Assembly (NCBI RefSeq): GCF_001905145.1
Contig: NZ_LWLB01000005.1
Span: forward strand, 89,916 to 153,915
Length of the DNA: 64,000 bases
Reading direction: 5' to 3'
Source: Nocardiopsis sp. TSRI0078
Lineage (GTDB): Bacteria; Actinomycetota; Actinomycetes; Streptosporangiales; Streptosporangiaceae
Shown: one piece after another, positions 1 to 9,142 of the stretch
How the letters are laid out: each line of letters begins with the position of its first letter
How positions within the stretch are numbered: the stretch's first letter is position 1
Translations under genes and position numbers: made by a program
Notes under the pieces: model-generated
What the model saw: the letters and a program-made list of their open reading frames with translations, nothing else
Databases searched by the model: none
What the model was told of the DNA's origin: nothing

Positions 1-591
1 GCGGTTGTAGCGCAGCAGAGCCGCGTCGAGGTCTTCCTCGTCGGCGAATTCCACCGTCTCCGCTTCCGGGGCACTGACGCACAGGTACACGGCGCTCGAC
101 CAGGCCGCGTCGAAGACGTTGTGCGGGTCTGCGGTGCCGTCCCCGGTCGCGTCCAAGCCGTGGGAGGCCCAGGTGGTGGGGATGAACTGCATCGGCCCCA
201 CCGCGCGGTCGAAGCCGGTGTCCCCGTCCCACCGGCCGCCGTCGGAATCGGTGTGGGGTGTGGTGTTGCCCCCGGCCCCGCGGCCGTCCAGACGGGGGCC
301 GATGATCGGCGGGTCCACGTCCCCTGCCGAGGAGACCTCGCTCCCGGCCGCGTGGTCGGACTCGACCTTCCCGATGCCGGCCAGCACCGGCCAGGTCATT
401 CCCGTGCACCCCGGGTACCTCTCCTCCAGACGTGCGGCGGCCTGGGCGTAGGCCAGCAGGACTGTGCCCGGGATGCCGTCCACCCCTTGGGACACCCCGG
501 CAAGCTGGTGGTCCTCGCCCGCCGTGGCGCCGATGAACAGCACCGGTAGTAGGACGAGTGCTCCTGCTCCCGCGACCGCGAGTCGGATCAC
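1..591 (-). CDS. Secreted lytic transglycosylase of the transfer operon (partial)
   Basis: A GTG start at 591 gives 197 codons that run off the left edge of the window. The N-terminus is a hydrophobic segment (about residues 3-24, ending near ATAGED), consistent with a signal peptide or membrane anchor. The middle has GIGKVESDH, whose Glu fits the catalytic residue of SLT/GH23 transglycosylases, followed by AVGPMQFIPTTWASHG and a D-x-D-G-D-G segment typical of actinobacterial membrane-bound transglycosylases. The start overlaps the stop of the preceding gene as GTGA (588-591), so it is probably translationally coupled to the conjugation operon. The likely role is local opening of peptidoglycan for the transfer apparatus. 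The 3' end is not in the window. Confidence 0.85.
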   Translation of the reverse strand, partial: MIRLAVAGAGALVLLPVLFIGATAGEDHQLAGVSQGVDGIPGTVLLAYAQAAARLEERYPGCTGMTWPVLAGIGKVESDHAAGSEVSSAGDVDPPIIGPRLDGRGAGGNTTPHTDSDGGRWDGDTGFDRAVGPMQFIPTTWASHGLDATGDGTADPHNVFDAAWSSAVYLCVSAPEAETVEFADEEDLDAALLRYNR

Positions 592-1457
592 TCCTCGTCC
601 TGCCCCGGGGCGGTGTGGCGACGGGTGATGTCGACCAGTCGCAACCGGTCCGGGGCGTCGGTGGCCCGCCACACCGCCTCGGCCGGGCCCTGCGCACCGA
701 GCCGGGCATGGGTGGTGATGTACGCGCCCACCTGACGGGAGACGTCATCGGCCAGCTTCGCGGCAAGGTGGTCCTCGCGCTGGTCGGAGTGGACCGCGAA
801 CAGCACGATCGACGGCAGGCGGCTCTCCCTGGCCAGGCGTGCGTACCCGCCCATCTTGCGCCGCACCTTCGTCAAGGGCTCACTGCCGGTGTCGTACTCC
901 CAGAACGCGTCCAGTTCGGCCTGGTCCTGGTGCCAGCGCATGTAGGCGTCGGGGCGGATGTGGCGTCCCCAGCGGCGGGCGCACTCGCGCTCGTTGTCCC
1001 AGCGCACCAGGTGCGCGGCAGGAAGCGCGCGTGCGGCTTCGGTGGTCAGAGCCAGGCATTCGACCAGGCCGAGTATGTGCCCGAGTCGTCCGGAGTGCGC
1101 CCAGGCCAGCACACGGTCCTGCCGGAATCCCAGCTCTCCTGGTTCCATGCCCCGGTGTTCAGCGACCAGGGCCGCGCCAGTCGATGCAAGCACCCAGTGG
1201 TCGGGCACACGGATCCGGCCGAAGGGCCGGAACCGGTCGATGAGCCCGTACCGGTGCAGCAGAAGCAGTCTCCTGCGCGCACGGCGGACGCCAGCTCCAG
1301 GAAAGTAGAGCCGGTGGATGTGGTGGGTGGTCATGACGTGGTGGTCATGCAACCCGGCCAGGATCTCCCGGTCCCTCGGTGTCACACGAGGTGCCAGCCA
1401 CACCAGAGCCGACCCGTATTCGGTGCGCTCGACAGCGCTCTTCTCCGTCTGCTTCAC
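588..1457 (-). CDS. Replication-relaxation family protein
   Basis: This 289-residue protein resembles the replication-relaxation family found in actinobacterial plasmids and integrative elements. The N-terminal part (residues about 25-75) reads as a winged helix: VTPRDREILAGLHDHHVMTT, then an Arg-rich helix RRARRRLLLLHRYGLIDRF. The centre has an acidic/Arg-rich region (RPDAYMRWHQDQAELDAFWE, E-Y-D-TGSEP), and the C-terminus carries PGQDEE. Family members sit next to coupling ATPases and are thought to act in relaxosome or replication functions; no catalytic chemistry is established. It starts with GTG overlapping the VirD4-like gene stop and ends overlapping the transglycosylase start. No classical MOB relaxase is visible in the window. 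Confidence 0.7.
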   Translation of the reverse strand: MKQTEKSAVERTEYGSALVWLAPRVTPRDREILAGLHDHHVMTTHHIHRLYFPGAGVRRARRRLLLLHRYGLIDRFRPFGRIRVPDHWVLASTGAALVAEHRGMEPGELGFRQDRVLAWAHSGRLGHILGLVECLALTTEAARALPAAHLVRWDNERECARRWGRHIRPDAYMRWHQDQAELDAFWEYDTGSEPLTKVRRKMGGYARLARESRLPSIVLFAVHSDQREDHLAAKLADDVSRQVGAYITTHARLGAQGPAEAVWRATDAPDRLRLVDITRRHTAPGQDEE

Positions 1458-3799
1458 GAAGTCCCCCCTGGTTTCCCTCGCACCTCAGGTGTGGGTTGAC
1501 CTTCTTTGGCCCCGTACGTGCGCGCGGCTTCGCGGACCTGGACGGCCCTCCCCGTGGTTCCGGGAGGCAGCGGCCGGGTGCGTACCGTCGCCGCCCCCTG
1601 TTCCTTGGCCCCCACCAACGGCCTGACCACGGCCTGGTAGGCGCCCAGATGGGTCAGGTCGTAGGCCCCCAGCACCGGGAGGGTGTGCTGCTGGAGGCTG
1701 ACCGCGTCGTCGGGTGAGGCGGTGAAGTACACCTTCGTGCGCGCGTTCGCCGAGACCGCCTTGCGCAGATCCGCGGGCAGCTGGCCCAGCTCCTGGTGGG
1801 CCAGGGTCAGGCCGAGCCGGTAGCCGCGGGCCTCGGCCAGCATGTCCTCCAGGCTCCCGGGGAGGTTGAGGAAGTTCTGGCACTCGTCCACGTACGCGCA
1901 CAGGTCCTTGCGCTGGTGTTCGGGGGTGTGGATGCGTGCGGTCACCGCCTGCCACGTGGCCGCCAGCGCGAACGAGCCGATCAGCGAGCTGGTGTCCTCG
2001 CCCAGGCGCCCCTTCGGCAGCCGCAGCAGGACCAGGTGCCCGGTGTCGAACAGGGAGGACAGGTCGACCGTGGACGGCCCCGACGCGACCACCTGGCGCA
2101 CCCACCTGCGCAGCAGCGCCGTCCGGAGTTTGTTCAGCACCGGACCGGTCACCGAGCTGCGGGCGGAGACGGTGAGCCCGGAGTACCAGCCCCAGAAGTC
2201 CTCCAGTGCCTCGTCCTCACCGGTACGGGCAGTGACCTTGTCCATCACCTCGCGGCGTAGGTCGTCGTCGGCCAGCAGACGCGGAACATCCCCCAGGGTC
2301 AGCTCCGGGTCCTGAGCCCGTGTCAGGGTCAGGGTGGCCGCCCGCAGGATGTCGTCGGTGCGCGGACCCCAGTACTCGGCGTAGATCCTGCGGAAGATGC
2401 CCACCACCGTGTCGCTGGTGAAATCGGGATCGCCCCCTTGCAGGAGGTTCAACCGGGGCGGTAGGGCGTTGTCGTCGGGGTCGAACAGCACCACCCGGCC
2501 GACGGCGTGCTCGGGCAGACGGGCAAGGATGTCGGTGACCAGGTCCCCGCGCGGATCGATCACCAACCCGGCCCGACCGGCCTGTGCGTCCTGCAACACC
2601 AGATTCGCAAGCAGCGTGCTCTTGCCCGAGCCGGTCTTGCCCAGGATGTGCGTGTGCTGGCGCGACTCCATCACGCCCAGGGCGACCGTGCGCCGTGTGC
2701 CCGCGTCGCTGTCACCGACCACCCGGGCGTACTCTCCTCCCCGTGGCACGTCAGGGGATGGGGCAGCCGGTCGTGCGCCAGCGCGGACCAGACCGGGCAC
2801 GGTGGTGTCGGTGGGCAGGTGCGCGACGCCTGCCAACTCTGCGGTGGAGAGCAGGAACCCGTATCCCAGGAAGCGGTTCACCGTCCACCAACGGGGTTTG
2901 AGCATGAACCTGCGGCGCAGATGGTTGGTGCCGGAGGTGAACGCCGCGAACGCCGAGGCGATCCCGTGTGCTCGCCCGCGCAACCGCTCTTCGGCCGCTT
3001 CGCCACTGTGGGTGGTGGTGAGGATGTAGGCCGCATCGCACGCCAGCCTGGGGCTGGAGGCCTTGGTCAGGATCGCCCGCACGTCGTCCCTTGTGCCGGG
3101 AAGGACCTGTGGGCGCCGGACCGAGGATCTGGCGGTGGGGTCGAGTGTGTCCACCAGGTGTGTGGCCAGATCGGTGTGGCCGTGCAGGCGGGCCGCCGCC
3201 TGGCGGGCGCGCGCTGCACGCCATCCCGTGGAGGGACGGGCGGTGATCCGCACCAGGGCGTGCTCGCCCTCGACCAGGTCCTCCACCGCCCCCAGCAGCG
3301 GACGGAAGGGGTCGTCGTCGAACCTGGTGCGCAGCGGAAACACCTCGCTACGGCCCAGACGGAGATGGCCGCCGGTGGTGTAAACCCCCGAAGGCAGCGA
3401 TGACTCGCCGGGGGCGAGGTGGCGTGTGGAGGTGGTCGCCCCGGGCCAGGCGGAGGAGACCGCGCGCTCTACCGTGCCCGGCGGCACCGCACCCGGCACC
3501 CACACCTGGAACCGCATACCGGCCGCCGAGGCGATCACCTCCAAGGCCAGGTGGGGCTGGACCAGCCACCGGGACCACCGGGGCTTGAGCAGTCCCATCA
3601 CGTGCTGCCAGAAGGCCTGGGCGTTCTCCAGGGTGGCCTCGGGCGGGGGAAGGATCTCCACCACTCGCGCTTCCCTCGACAGATAGCGATGGCGGGCCAT
3701 GCGCACGCCTGCCACAGCCGCACACACCGCTGCCCCGGCCAGTGGGATGGCTCCGAGGACGAGGAGGAACCCGCCGCTCAGCAGGAACCCGGCCATCAC
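1454..3799 (-). CDS. VirD4/TraG-like type IV coupling ATPase
   Basis: This is a 781-residue protein. An N-terminal hydrophobic stretch (residues about 3-33) should anchor it in the membrane. The ATPase core starts near residue 380 with the Walker A HILGKTGSGKSTLLANL and continues with VIDPRGDLVTDIL; Walker B is probably LCAYVDECQNFLN. The family couples DNA substrates to the secretion channel and pumps DNA at the inner membrane. It overlaps the VirB4-like gene by ATGA (3796-3799) and the relaxation gene by GTGA. The C-terminal 100 residues (KVYFTASPDDAVSLQQHTL onward) match the usual end of actinobacterial coupling proteins. A HerA/FtsK-type assignment is the main alternative, but the operon context favours conjugation. 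Confidence 0.85.
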   Translation of the reverse strand: MMAGFLLSGGFLLVLGAIPLAGAAVCAAVAGVRMARHRYLSREARVVEILPPPEATLENAQAFWQHVMGLLKPRWSRWLVQPHLALEVIASAAGMRFQVWVPGAVPPGTVERAVSSAWPGATTSTRHLAPGESSLPSGVYTTGGHLRLGRSEVFPLRTRFDDDPFRPLLGAVEDLVEGEHALVRITARPSTGWRAARARQAAARLHGHTDLATHLVDTLDPTARSSVRRPQVLPGTRDDVRAILTKASSPRLACDAAYILTTTHSGEAAEERLRGRAHGIASAFAAFTSGTNHLRRRFMLKPRWWTVNRFLGYGFLLSTAELAGVAHLPTDTTVPGLVRAGARPAAPSPDVPRGGEYARVVGDSDAGTRRTVALGVMESRQHTHILGKTGSGKSTLLANLVLQDAQAGRAGLVIDPRGDLVTDILARLPEHAVGRVVLFDPDDNALPPRLNLLQGGDPDFTSDTVVGIFRRIYAEYWGPRTDDILRAATLTLTRAQDPELTLGDVPRLLADDDLRREVMDKVTARTGEDEALEDFWGWYSGLTVSARSSVTGPVLNKLRTALLRRWVRQVVASGPSTVDLSSLFDTGHLVLLRLPKGRLGEDTSSLIGSFALAATWQAVTARIHTPEHQRKDLCAYVDECQNFLNLPGSLEDMLAEARGYRLGLTLAHQELGQLPADLRKAVSANARTKVYFTASPDDAVSLQQHTLPVLGAYDLTHLGAYQAVVRPLVGAKEQGAATVRTRPLPPGTTGRAVQVREAARTYGAKEGQPTPEVRGKPGGTS

Positions 3800-5652
3800 G
3801 CCACCGCCTCGTCCTCGAACCCGCCCGTCTCAGGGGCGGAATCGTCGTTCTGTGATCCGTCCTCTTCTGGTTCCTCGTCTTCCTCGTCCTGCATGGCGGC
3901 CAGCTCGGCGGGGTCAGAGGTGATCAACCGGTGTTCGGCAGGTGAGGCGGCCGGGTGGAAACCGACCCGCTGGTGTCCGGCGACCAGCAGCGCGGAGCCC
4001 CGGGGCGCGGTGTTGACCATGTGGGTCTCTCCGGTCGAGAGGTGGAACGCCTCACTGACGGCATCGAGGTTCTGTGGGGCCTGTTTGAGCAGGACCTGGG
4101 TGGCGGCGTTGGCGATGACCACCCGCCCCAACTCGGTACCGAGCACGTCGCCCACGTCCTGGGTGATCAGGGTCAGCCCGGCCCAGTGCTTGCGTCCGGC
4201 CTTGGCCAGCCGGGCCAGGTAGCGGGCCGCGGCGGGGTCCTGGAGCAGCAGCCACGCCTCGTCGACCACGACCATGCGGGGCCGCTCCGGTGTGCCGGCG
4301 GTGATGTGTCGCCAGATCGCGTCCAGCGCGATCAGAACCCCGACCGGACGGACCTCATCCGGTAGCTCCTTGAGCGAGACCACGGTCAGATGCCCGTCGA
4401 CCCGGCCGGTGGAGGGACCATCGAACAGCGTGGTGTGTGAGCCGTGGACGAAGGGATCCAGCCGGTCAGCCAGTGCCTGTGCGGCGTGGGCCGGTTCGTC
4501 TCCCGTATCGGGACCGGCCGCGACGTCCTCCAGCGCGGCGGCCAGGTCAGCGAGCACCGGCGCGGGCTGGTCCCACGTGGTGGGGTCGCGCGTGATCCCG
4601 GCCTCGGCGTAGGCAGCGATGATCGCCCGGTCCAGCACCGTCTTCTCGGTCGCGGACAACTGGCCGACCATCGCTGTGACCAGGGTGTGCAGGAACAGCG
4701 CCCGCGATGTGAACGCCTGCCCGTCCTTCTCCGCACCAGAGGTGGGAAAGGCGAAGGGATTCAGCCTCCCGTTCTCAGTGCCCAGGCGGAGGATGGTGCC
4801 ACCGACCGCTTCGGTCAGGCGCAGGTACTCGCCTTCGGGGTCGATGACCGCGACTTCCACTCCCACCAGCAGTGACCGCAGGACTTCGAGTTTGGCCAGG
4901 TAGGACTTGCCCGCCCCGGAACGCGCCAGGATCACGCTGTTGTGGTTGTCCAGGCCGCCGCAGAACCGGTCCCATGCCACCAGACCGTTGCTGTGGGTGT
5001 TGGTGCCGTAGACAACCGTGGTCTCGCCCAGGTCTGCGACCAGCTCCGGCGAGGTGAACGGCAGTGTCGTGGCGACCGCGTCGGTATCCATCGACCGGCC
5101 CGTCCCCAGCGCGTCGGTGCCCAGCGGCAGGGTGGCGATCCACCCCTGTAGTGGTCGAAACGTCGCCGGGATGGCATCCACCAGCAGGGAGGAGCACAGG
5201 GCGTGCACCTGCTGGAGTTCGGCTTCCAGCATTTCCAAGCCGGGAGCGTGCACGGTGATGTACACACCCACCTTGAACAACCTGCCCTGGCCGGTGGCGA
5301 TGCGGTCGGCGATCTCGGCCGCGTCCACGGCCGCCGTCACCTGGTGCGGGTCCTCCACACGCCCCTGAGCGGTACCAGTGCGATGCGCCGACTCCAGGCG
5401 GGCCCGACGCTTGCGCAGCCGGGCTGCGGCGACGGGAGCGGGCACCGGCTCCAGGTGGAAGGCGATGTCGAGCTGGCCGGGATAGGTGAGCAGGGGTTCG
5501 GCCCATCCGGCAGCGACCTCGCGCGGATAACCGGTGACGACGAGGGTCTGACACACCCCGCCCTCGACTTCCACATGGCGTGGTCCGAGGCGAAGCGCTG
5601 GTCCGCCCAACGCGGGCGATCCGAGTCGTGTCCGCAGGCTACGGAGAACCAT
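3796..5652 (-). CDS. VirB4-like conjugal transfer ATPase
   Basis: This 618-residue ATPase has Walker A LARSGAGKSYLAKLEVLRSL near residue 242, VIDPEGEYLRLTEAVGG just after it, and Walker B RMVVVDEAWLLLQDPAA near residue 465, followed by GLTLITQDVGDVLG. That order and spacing match VirB4/TraC-type ATPases, which energise pilus and channel assembly at the inner membrane. No transmembrane helix is obvious, so it is probably peripheral. The C-terminus is a highly acidic tail (EDEEDEEPEEDGSQNDD). The start overlaps the PrgI-like stop by one base (TGATG), and the end overlaps the coupling ATPase start by ATGA. Confidence 0.88.
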   Translation of the reverse strand: MVLRSLRTRLGSPALGGPALRLGPRHVEVEGGVCQTLVVTGYPREVAAGWAEPLLTYPGQLDIAFHLEPVPAPVAAARLRKRRARLESAHRTGTAQGRVEDPHQVTAAVDAAEIADRIATGQGRLFKVGVYITVHAPGLEMLEAELQQVHALCSSLLVDAIPATFRPLQGWIATLPLGTDALGTGRSMDTDAVATTLPFTSPELVADLGETTVVYGTNTHSNGLVAWDRFCGGLDNHNSVILARSGAGKSYLAKLEVLRSLLVGVEVAVIDPEGEYLRLTEAVGGTILRLGTENGRLNPFAFPTSGAEKDGQAFTSRALFLHTLVTAMVGQLSATEKTVLDRAIIAAYAEAGITRDPTTWDQPAPVLADLAAALEDVAAGPDTGDEPAHAAQALADRLDPFVHGSHTTLFDGPSTGRVDGHLTVVSLKELPDEVRPVGVLIALDAIWRHITAGTPERPRMVVVDEAWLLLQDPAAARYLARLAKAGRKHWAGLTLITQDVGDVLGTELGRVVIANAATQVLLKQAPQNLDAVSEAFHLSTGETHMVNTAPRGSALLVAGHQRVGFHPAASPAEHRLITSDPAELAAMQDEEDEEPEEDGSQNDDSAPETGGFEDEAVA

Positions 5653-6632
5653 CAGCGCTCCTTCTTGTTGTCGGTATCCGCAGGGCTGTTGGTCTCCGCT
5701 CGGTCGCTGAATCCCACGGATCCGTCCGTGTCCGGATCGGGATCGGTGAGGCTCATGCCGGGAGCGGTCATCGACTCCCGCAGGACCTGCTTGGCTTCGC
5801 CTCCGTCCAGGACCTGCGTGCGGATACCGAGAGCAGCCAAGCGGTCTGCGGTGTCCTGAGCCCTGCGCAGCAGAGCGGCCCCCACTCGACGAGCGGCACC
5901 GGCCGCAGTCACCACGACCACCACTTGCTGGTGTGAGAGCTCGTGGGTGGCGGTCATCTCGTCCAGGAACCGTGCGTGTGCCATCGCGGCCTCGGCCAGC
6001 GCCGGATGCGGCAGGTGGTCGGCGTTGTCTCGGAGCATCGCGGTGAACTCGGTCAGATCCGCGCTGCGCCGTTGGACGAGGATCTGCACCGGTTCGGACA
6101 GGGCGTCCAGCACTCCCGCGAAGGCCGCCAGGACCTGGTCCTGCTCACGTCCGGAGGCGAGCTGGAAGGGCAGGGTGGTGCAGGCGATCATCACCGCGCA
6201 CCGGCCGTCCAGGTCGACCACCCCTTCCGGGGAGACGGCCGACGCCGGTAGCCGCAGTGGAGCCATGCGGGGACTGCTTGCGGGTCGAGGCGCCCACCGG
6301 GGCAGCGATGGGATATGCCCGGACGACGCGGAGACCAGGTGCTTGGGGGCACGGATCCACGCCAGGGCGCTGGCGGTGACCTGCTCCAGTCCCCGGCCGT
6401 CGTGCTCACCCAATGCGAGGGCGATGACCACGCCCAGCACCGGGGCCAGGATCATCGCGAACGCCCACAAGGGCACGAGGTCACGCAACAGCAGGTAGGT
6501 GCCCCAGGCTGCAAGCAGTGCCGGGGCGATAATCAGGCACTGTCGTGCTGTCAGGTTGAACAGGACCGGTTCTGGCCGGTCGATGTCGGCGGGGATACGT
6601 CCCCGCCACGTCGACACGTCATCGGAGTTCAC
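5652..6632 (-). CDS. PrgI/SCO6880-like conjugation membrane protein
   Basis: The protein has 326 residues with a GTG start at 6632; AGGAAGGA lies about 7 bases upstream. The N-terminus RIPADIDRPEPVLFNLTARQ is followed by two closely spaced transmembrane helices (about residues 30-75), the hallmark of the PrgI family found immediately upstream of VirB4 ATPases in Gram-positive conjugative elements. The large remainder is predicted cytoplasmic and contains a long Ala/Arg-rich region and an acidic Asp-rich end (SLTDPDPDTDGSVGF). It is likely the VirB3-equivalent partner of the VirB4-like ATPase. Confidence 0.75.
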   Translation of the reverse strand: MNSDDVSTWRGRIPADIDRPEPVLFNLTARQCLIIAPALLAAWGTYLLLRDLVPLWAFAMILAPVLGVVIALALGEHDGRGLEQVTASALAWIRAPKHLVSASSGHIPSLPRWAPRPASSPRMAPLRLPASAVSPEGVVDLDGRCAVMIACTTLPFQLASGREQDQVLAAFAGVLDALSEPVQILVQRRSADLTEFTAMLRDNADHLPHPALAEAAMAHARFLDEMTATHELSHQQVVVVVTAAGAARRVGAALLRRAQDTADRLAALGIRTQVLDGGEAKQVLRESMTAPGMSLTDPDPDTDGSVGFSDRAETNSPADTDNKKER

Positions 6633-6656
6633 CCGGTGTCCTTCCTCGTCGAGAGA

Positions 6657-8666
6657 TCACTTGGTGTCCTGGTCGGGGCGCGGGAAGAGCCCGTACTGCT
6701 TCCACACGCGCTTGGGGTTGGGGAACAGCGCCCGCTGGCCCTTGACGTGCGGCGGCTTGTTCCACGTCAGCGACGGCATGCCGGGCAGGTGACGCAGACC
6801 CGCTGACGGTCGAGGCACAGGATCGGGCAGGCCCAGGCGTTGCGTGGCGCGCCTGCCGGGTACCCGTACCGGTGGCGGTGTCGGCAGCACGCCCTGGTGC
6901 CACCTGCGCTTGGGCGGTGCGGCCGGCGCCGAGGGCTTCGGTGGCGGGGCCGGGCGTGGGAAGAGAACCTGTTGGCCCACTTTGGGCGAACCCGGCATGC
7001 CTCCCACCTCCAGCTCGCGTCGCACGGGCGCAGGCGGTGCCACGCGCGGAGGTGATACCGGTGGCAGCGCACGCGGTCCAGGCAGCGGGAGCGGACCGCG
7101 GGCACGCCCTCCTGGCCACGACGGGCTACCGGCCGCTCCGGGAGTTCCACCTCCGGGGCCGGTAGCGGGGCCTGGGCCTGGTGGACGCGGACCAGGTTGG
7201 TCTCCGCCGGGACCGGGCAGCGCTCGCCGATCTCCTGTGGTGATGGCACTGGCGGGTGCAGGATGATCGTGTAGGGTCCGGTACCACCACGCCTGGGACT
7301 GCAAGGGTTGTAGGCCCGTGCCGGGCTTTGGTGTGTAGCGGGGCAGATTGCGTCCGGGTGTGCGCGGCGAGGAGAACTGCCACTTCAGCGATGCTGCCGG
7401 GGCCGTGGGCAGCCGCATCCGACCGATCGACCTGAAGGCCAGCATCCACGCGATGTTCTTCAAGATCGCGGCGATGGGCGAGGTGCCGGGGTTGGGCTGC
7501 CAGACCAGTTTCATCACCCAGGAGCCGATCCGGATCTGCACGTACAACAGCACCAGGAGCAGCATGATCTGCATCAGCCAGCCCGCGTCCCCCGTCTGCC
7601 CGTCGCTGGGCGAGGCGAGCACGCTGCTGGCCAGGGTGACGCTCTGACCGGTTCCGGTGTCCAGGACCATGTCAGGTCCCTGCTCGGGCGCGGCCGTATC
7701 TCGCAGCGCTCCGAAGATCGTCATCTGTCCCTCGAAGAACAGGCGGGCCATGGCGATGAACACCACCGACTGGGCGATCGGGATCGCGCACAGGCCCGCC
7801 ATGGACTTCCACCACAGTTCGGCGAGCCGGTTGGTCTGCGGCAGGGCGTGGAAGATCAACAGGAGCGGGGCGGCGATGGTCAGCACGATGGCCATGCAGA
7901 TACGCACCGCCTCGCTGACCATCCACACCACCAGCAGCACCACGACCACGACCAGGAGCAGGATGGTGAAGACCAGCGCCTCCTCCAGGATCACTTCCAT
8001 CCGGTCGCGGAGGTTGACCGCCGCCTCGTGGGCGTCGATGCCCTCCGCGCCGATGGCCGCCGCGATCTGGTTGGAGGCGCGGATCATCTCCGTGGCCGCC
8101 CACAGCGAGAAGTTCGAGGCCACGAAGGCGAACACGCACCGGGGCAGGATGTCGGTGGCCGAGTAGCGGTTCTGCACGCTCTGGTAGCCCATGGCCACCA
8201 CTCCGCCCGCCACGATGAGCAGCACGAAGAGCGTGTTGCTGGTGGTGAGGATGCCGCTGTGCAGGGCCTTCATGCCCTCGGTCGGCACCGGCGTGTGGAA
8301 CGCCTTTTCCGCCAGCCAGCTCAGGGCCGGGTTCAGCCCGGACACCACGAAGTCGGCGAACCAGTTGGACACGTGGCAGCCCGGGTCGACCAGACCGCAG
8401 TCGAACACGTCTCCGTCGGTGTCCAGCTCCACCGAGTCACCGCCAGAACCGTCCTGTTCCCGCAGAGGAGGCTCTCCCCCGCGCGGGTCCTGCGGCTCTG
8501 GGAGCGGATCGTCGGTGATCTCCGGATCTGGCTCCGGAGCCGGTTCCGGTTCTGGACCGGGGTCCTCTGGTTCCGGAAGCGGGTCGTCGGTGGGCGGGGG
8601 CAGCGGGTCGTCAGACGGAGGCGGTTCCGGCCTGGCCGGGCTCTGCCCCCACAGCGCGGGGCTCAC
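6657..8666 (-). CDS. TrbL/VirB6-like polytopic transfer protein with acidic Pro-rich N-terminus
   Basis: A GTG start at 8666 (669 residues) is preferred over the ATG at 8696 because it gives the same GTGA overlap with the pilin stop seen elsewhere in the operon. Residues about 8-60 are a low-complexity acidic/Pro region (repeats of DDPLP and EPEP). Five or more hydrophobic helices follow (for example TLFVLLIVAGGVVAMGY, ALVFTILLLVVVVVLLVVWM, MAIVLTIAAPLLLIFHALP, WLMQIMLLLVLLYVQIRIG), as in TrbL/VirB6 inner-membrane channel proteins. The last 200 residues are Pro/Arg-rich and probably cytoplasmic. It lies between the pilin and PrgI-like genes, the expected place for VirB6. Confidence 0.75.
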   Translation of the reverse strand: MSPALWGQSPARPEPPPSDDPLPPPTDDPLPEPEDPGPEPEPAPEPDPEITDDPLPEPQDPRGGEPPLREQDGSGGDSVELDTDGDVFDCGLVDPGCHVSNWFADFVVSGLNPALSWLAEKAFHTPVPTEGMKALHSGILTTSNTLFVLLIVAGGVVAMGYQSVQNRYSATDILPRCVFAFVASNFSLWAATEMIRASNQIAAAIGAEGIDAHEAAVNLRDRMEVILEEALVFTILLLVVVVVLLVVWMVSEAVRICMAIVLTIAAPLLLIFHALPQTNRLAELWWKSMAGLCAIPIAQSVVFIAMARLFFEGQMTIFGALRDTAAPEQGPDMVLDTGTGQSVTLASSVLASPSDGQTGDAGWLMQIMLLLVLLYVQIRIGSWVMKLVWQPNPGTSPIAAILKNIAWMLAFRSIGRMRLPTAPAASLKWQFSSPRTPGRNLPRYTPKPGTGLQPLQSQAWWYRTLHDHPAPASAITTGDRRALPGPGGDQPGPRPPGPGPATGPGGGTPGAAGSPSWPGGRARGPLPLPGPRALPPVSPPRVAPPAPVRRELEVGGMPGSPKVGQQVLFPRPAPPPKPSAPAAPPKRRWHQGVLPTPPPVRVPGRRATQRLGLPDPVPRPSAGLRHLPGMPSLTWNKPPHVKGQRALFPNPKRVWKQYGLFPRPDQDTK

Positions 8667-9058
8667 TCGCCGCTCCCGCCCACGCTGACGACCCATTCCA
8701 CGATGTCCATGAGCACCGTCGCCAAGGCCGCGATGCCGTAGCCGACCGCCGTGCCGGTCAGAGCCCTCTTCGCTCCGTCGATCTGTCCCGGCTCACCGTT
8801 GGCGGCCAGCCACCGCACCGCAGCGATCGTCAGGAACAGCGTCCCCAGCGCCGAAGCCAGAGCGATGATCACCATGCGGATCCGGTTCACGACCTGCCGC
8901 AGCTCCGAGGTCTTCTCCTTCGCCGACTCCGCCGTGGCCTCCTCCGCCCACACCCACGCAGCGTCATCGCCCACCGCGACCCACCACACGGCCGCTCCGA
9001 CAGCAGGCAGGAGCACCACCGCCCACCGGCCCGCACTCGATCGCGTTGCTGCTGTCAC
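8663..9058 (-). CDS. VirB2-like T4SS pilin-type protein
   Basis: The GTG at 9058 is chosen because a strong GAGGGGGA site precedes it by a few bases; an upstream in-frame start at 9112 is possible. The protein is about 131 residues: a signal-peptide-like segment (WAVVLLPAVGAAVWWVAVG), a short polar region with TAESAKEKTSELRQ, then two hydrophobic helices (MVIIALASALGTLFLTIAAV and AVGYGIAALATVLMDIVEWV) separated by a Gly/Lys loop (GEPGQIDGAKRALTG). This two-helix layout is that of VirB2/TrbC pilins. It begins the structural part of the transfer operon, and its stop overlaps the TrbL-like GTG. Confidence 0.72.
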   Translation of the reverse strand: MTAATRSSAGRWAVVLLPAVGAAVWWVAVGDDAAWVWAEEATAESAKEKTSELRQVVNRIRMVIIALASALGTLFLTIAAVRWLAANGEPGQIDGAKRALTGTAVGYGIAALATVLMDIVEWVVSVGGSGE

Positions 9059-9142
9059 CCGTCCCCCTCGGTGTCCTCGGCCCCCGGTGGGGCACCGGGC
9101 CCGGCGCTGCACGGCCGGGGCCCAGTGCCCGTATCTGCTCCC

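Noticed and set aside
558..1499. 313-codon plus-strand frame
   Set aside because: It is antisense to the replication-relaxation gene and has no family features; the minus-strand gene has GTGA overlaps on both sides.
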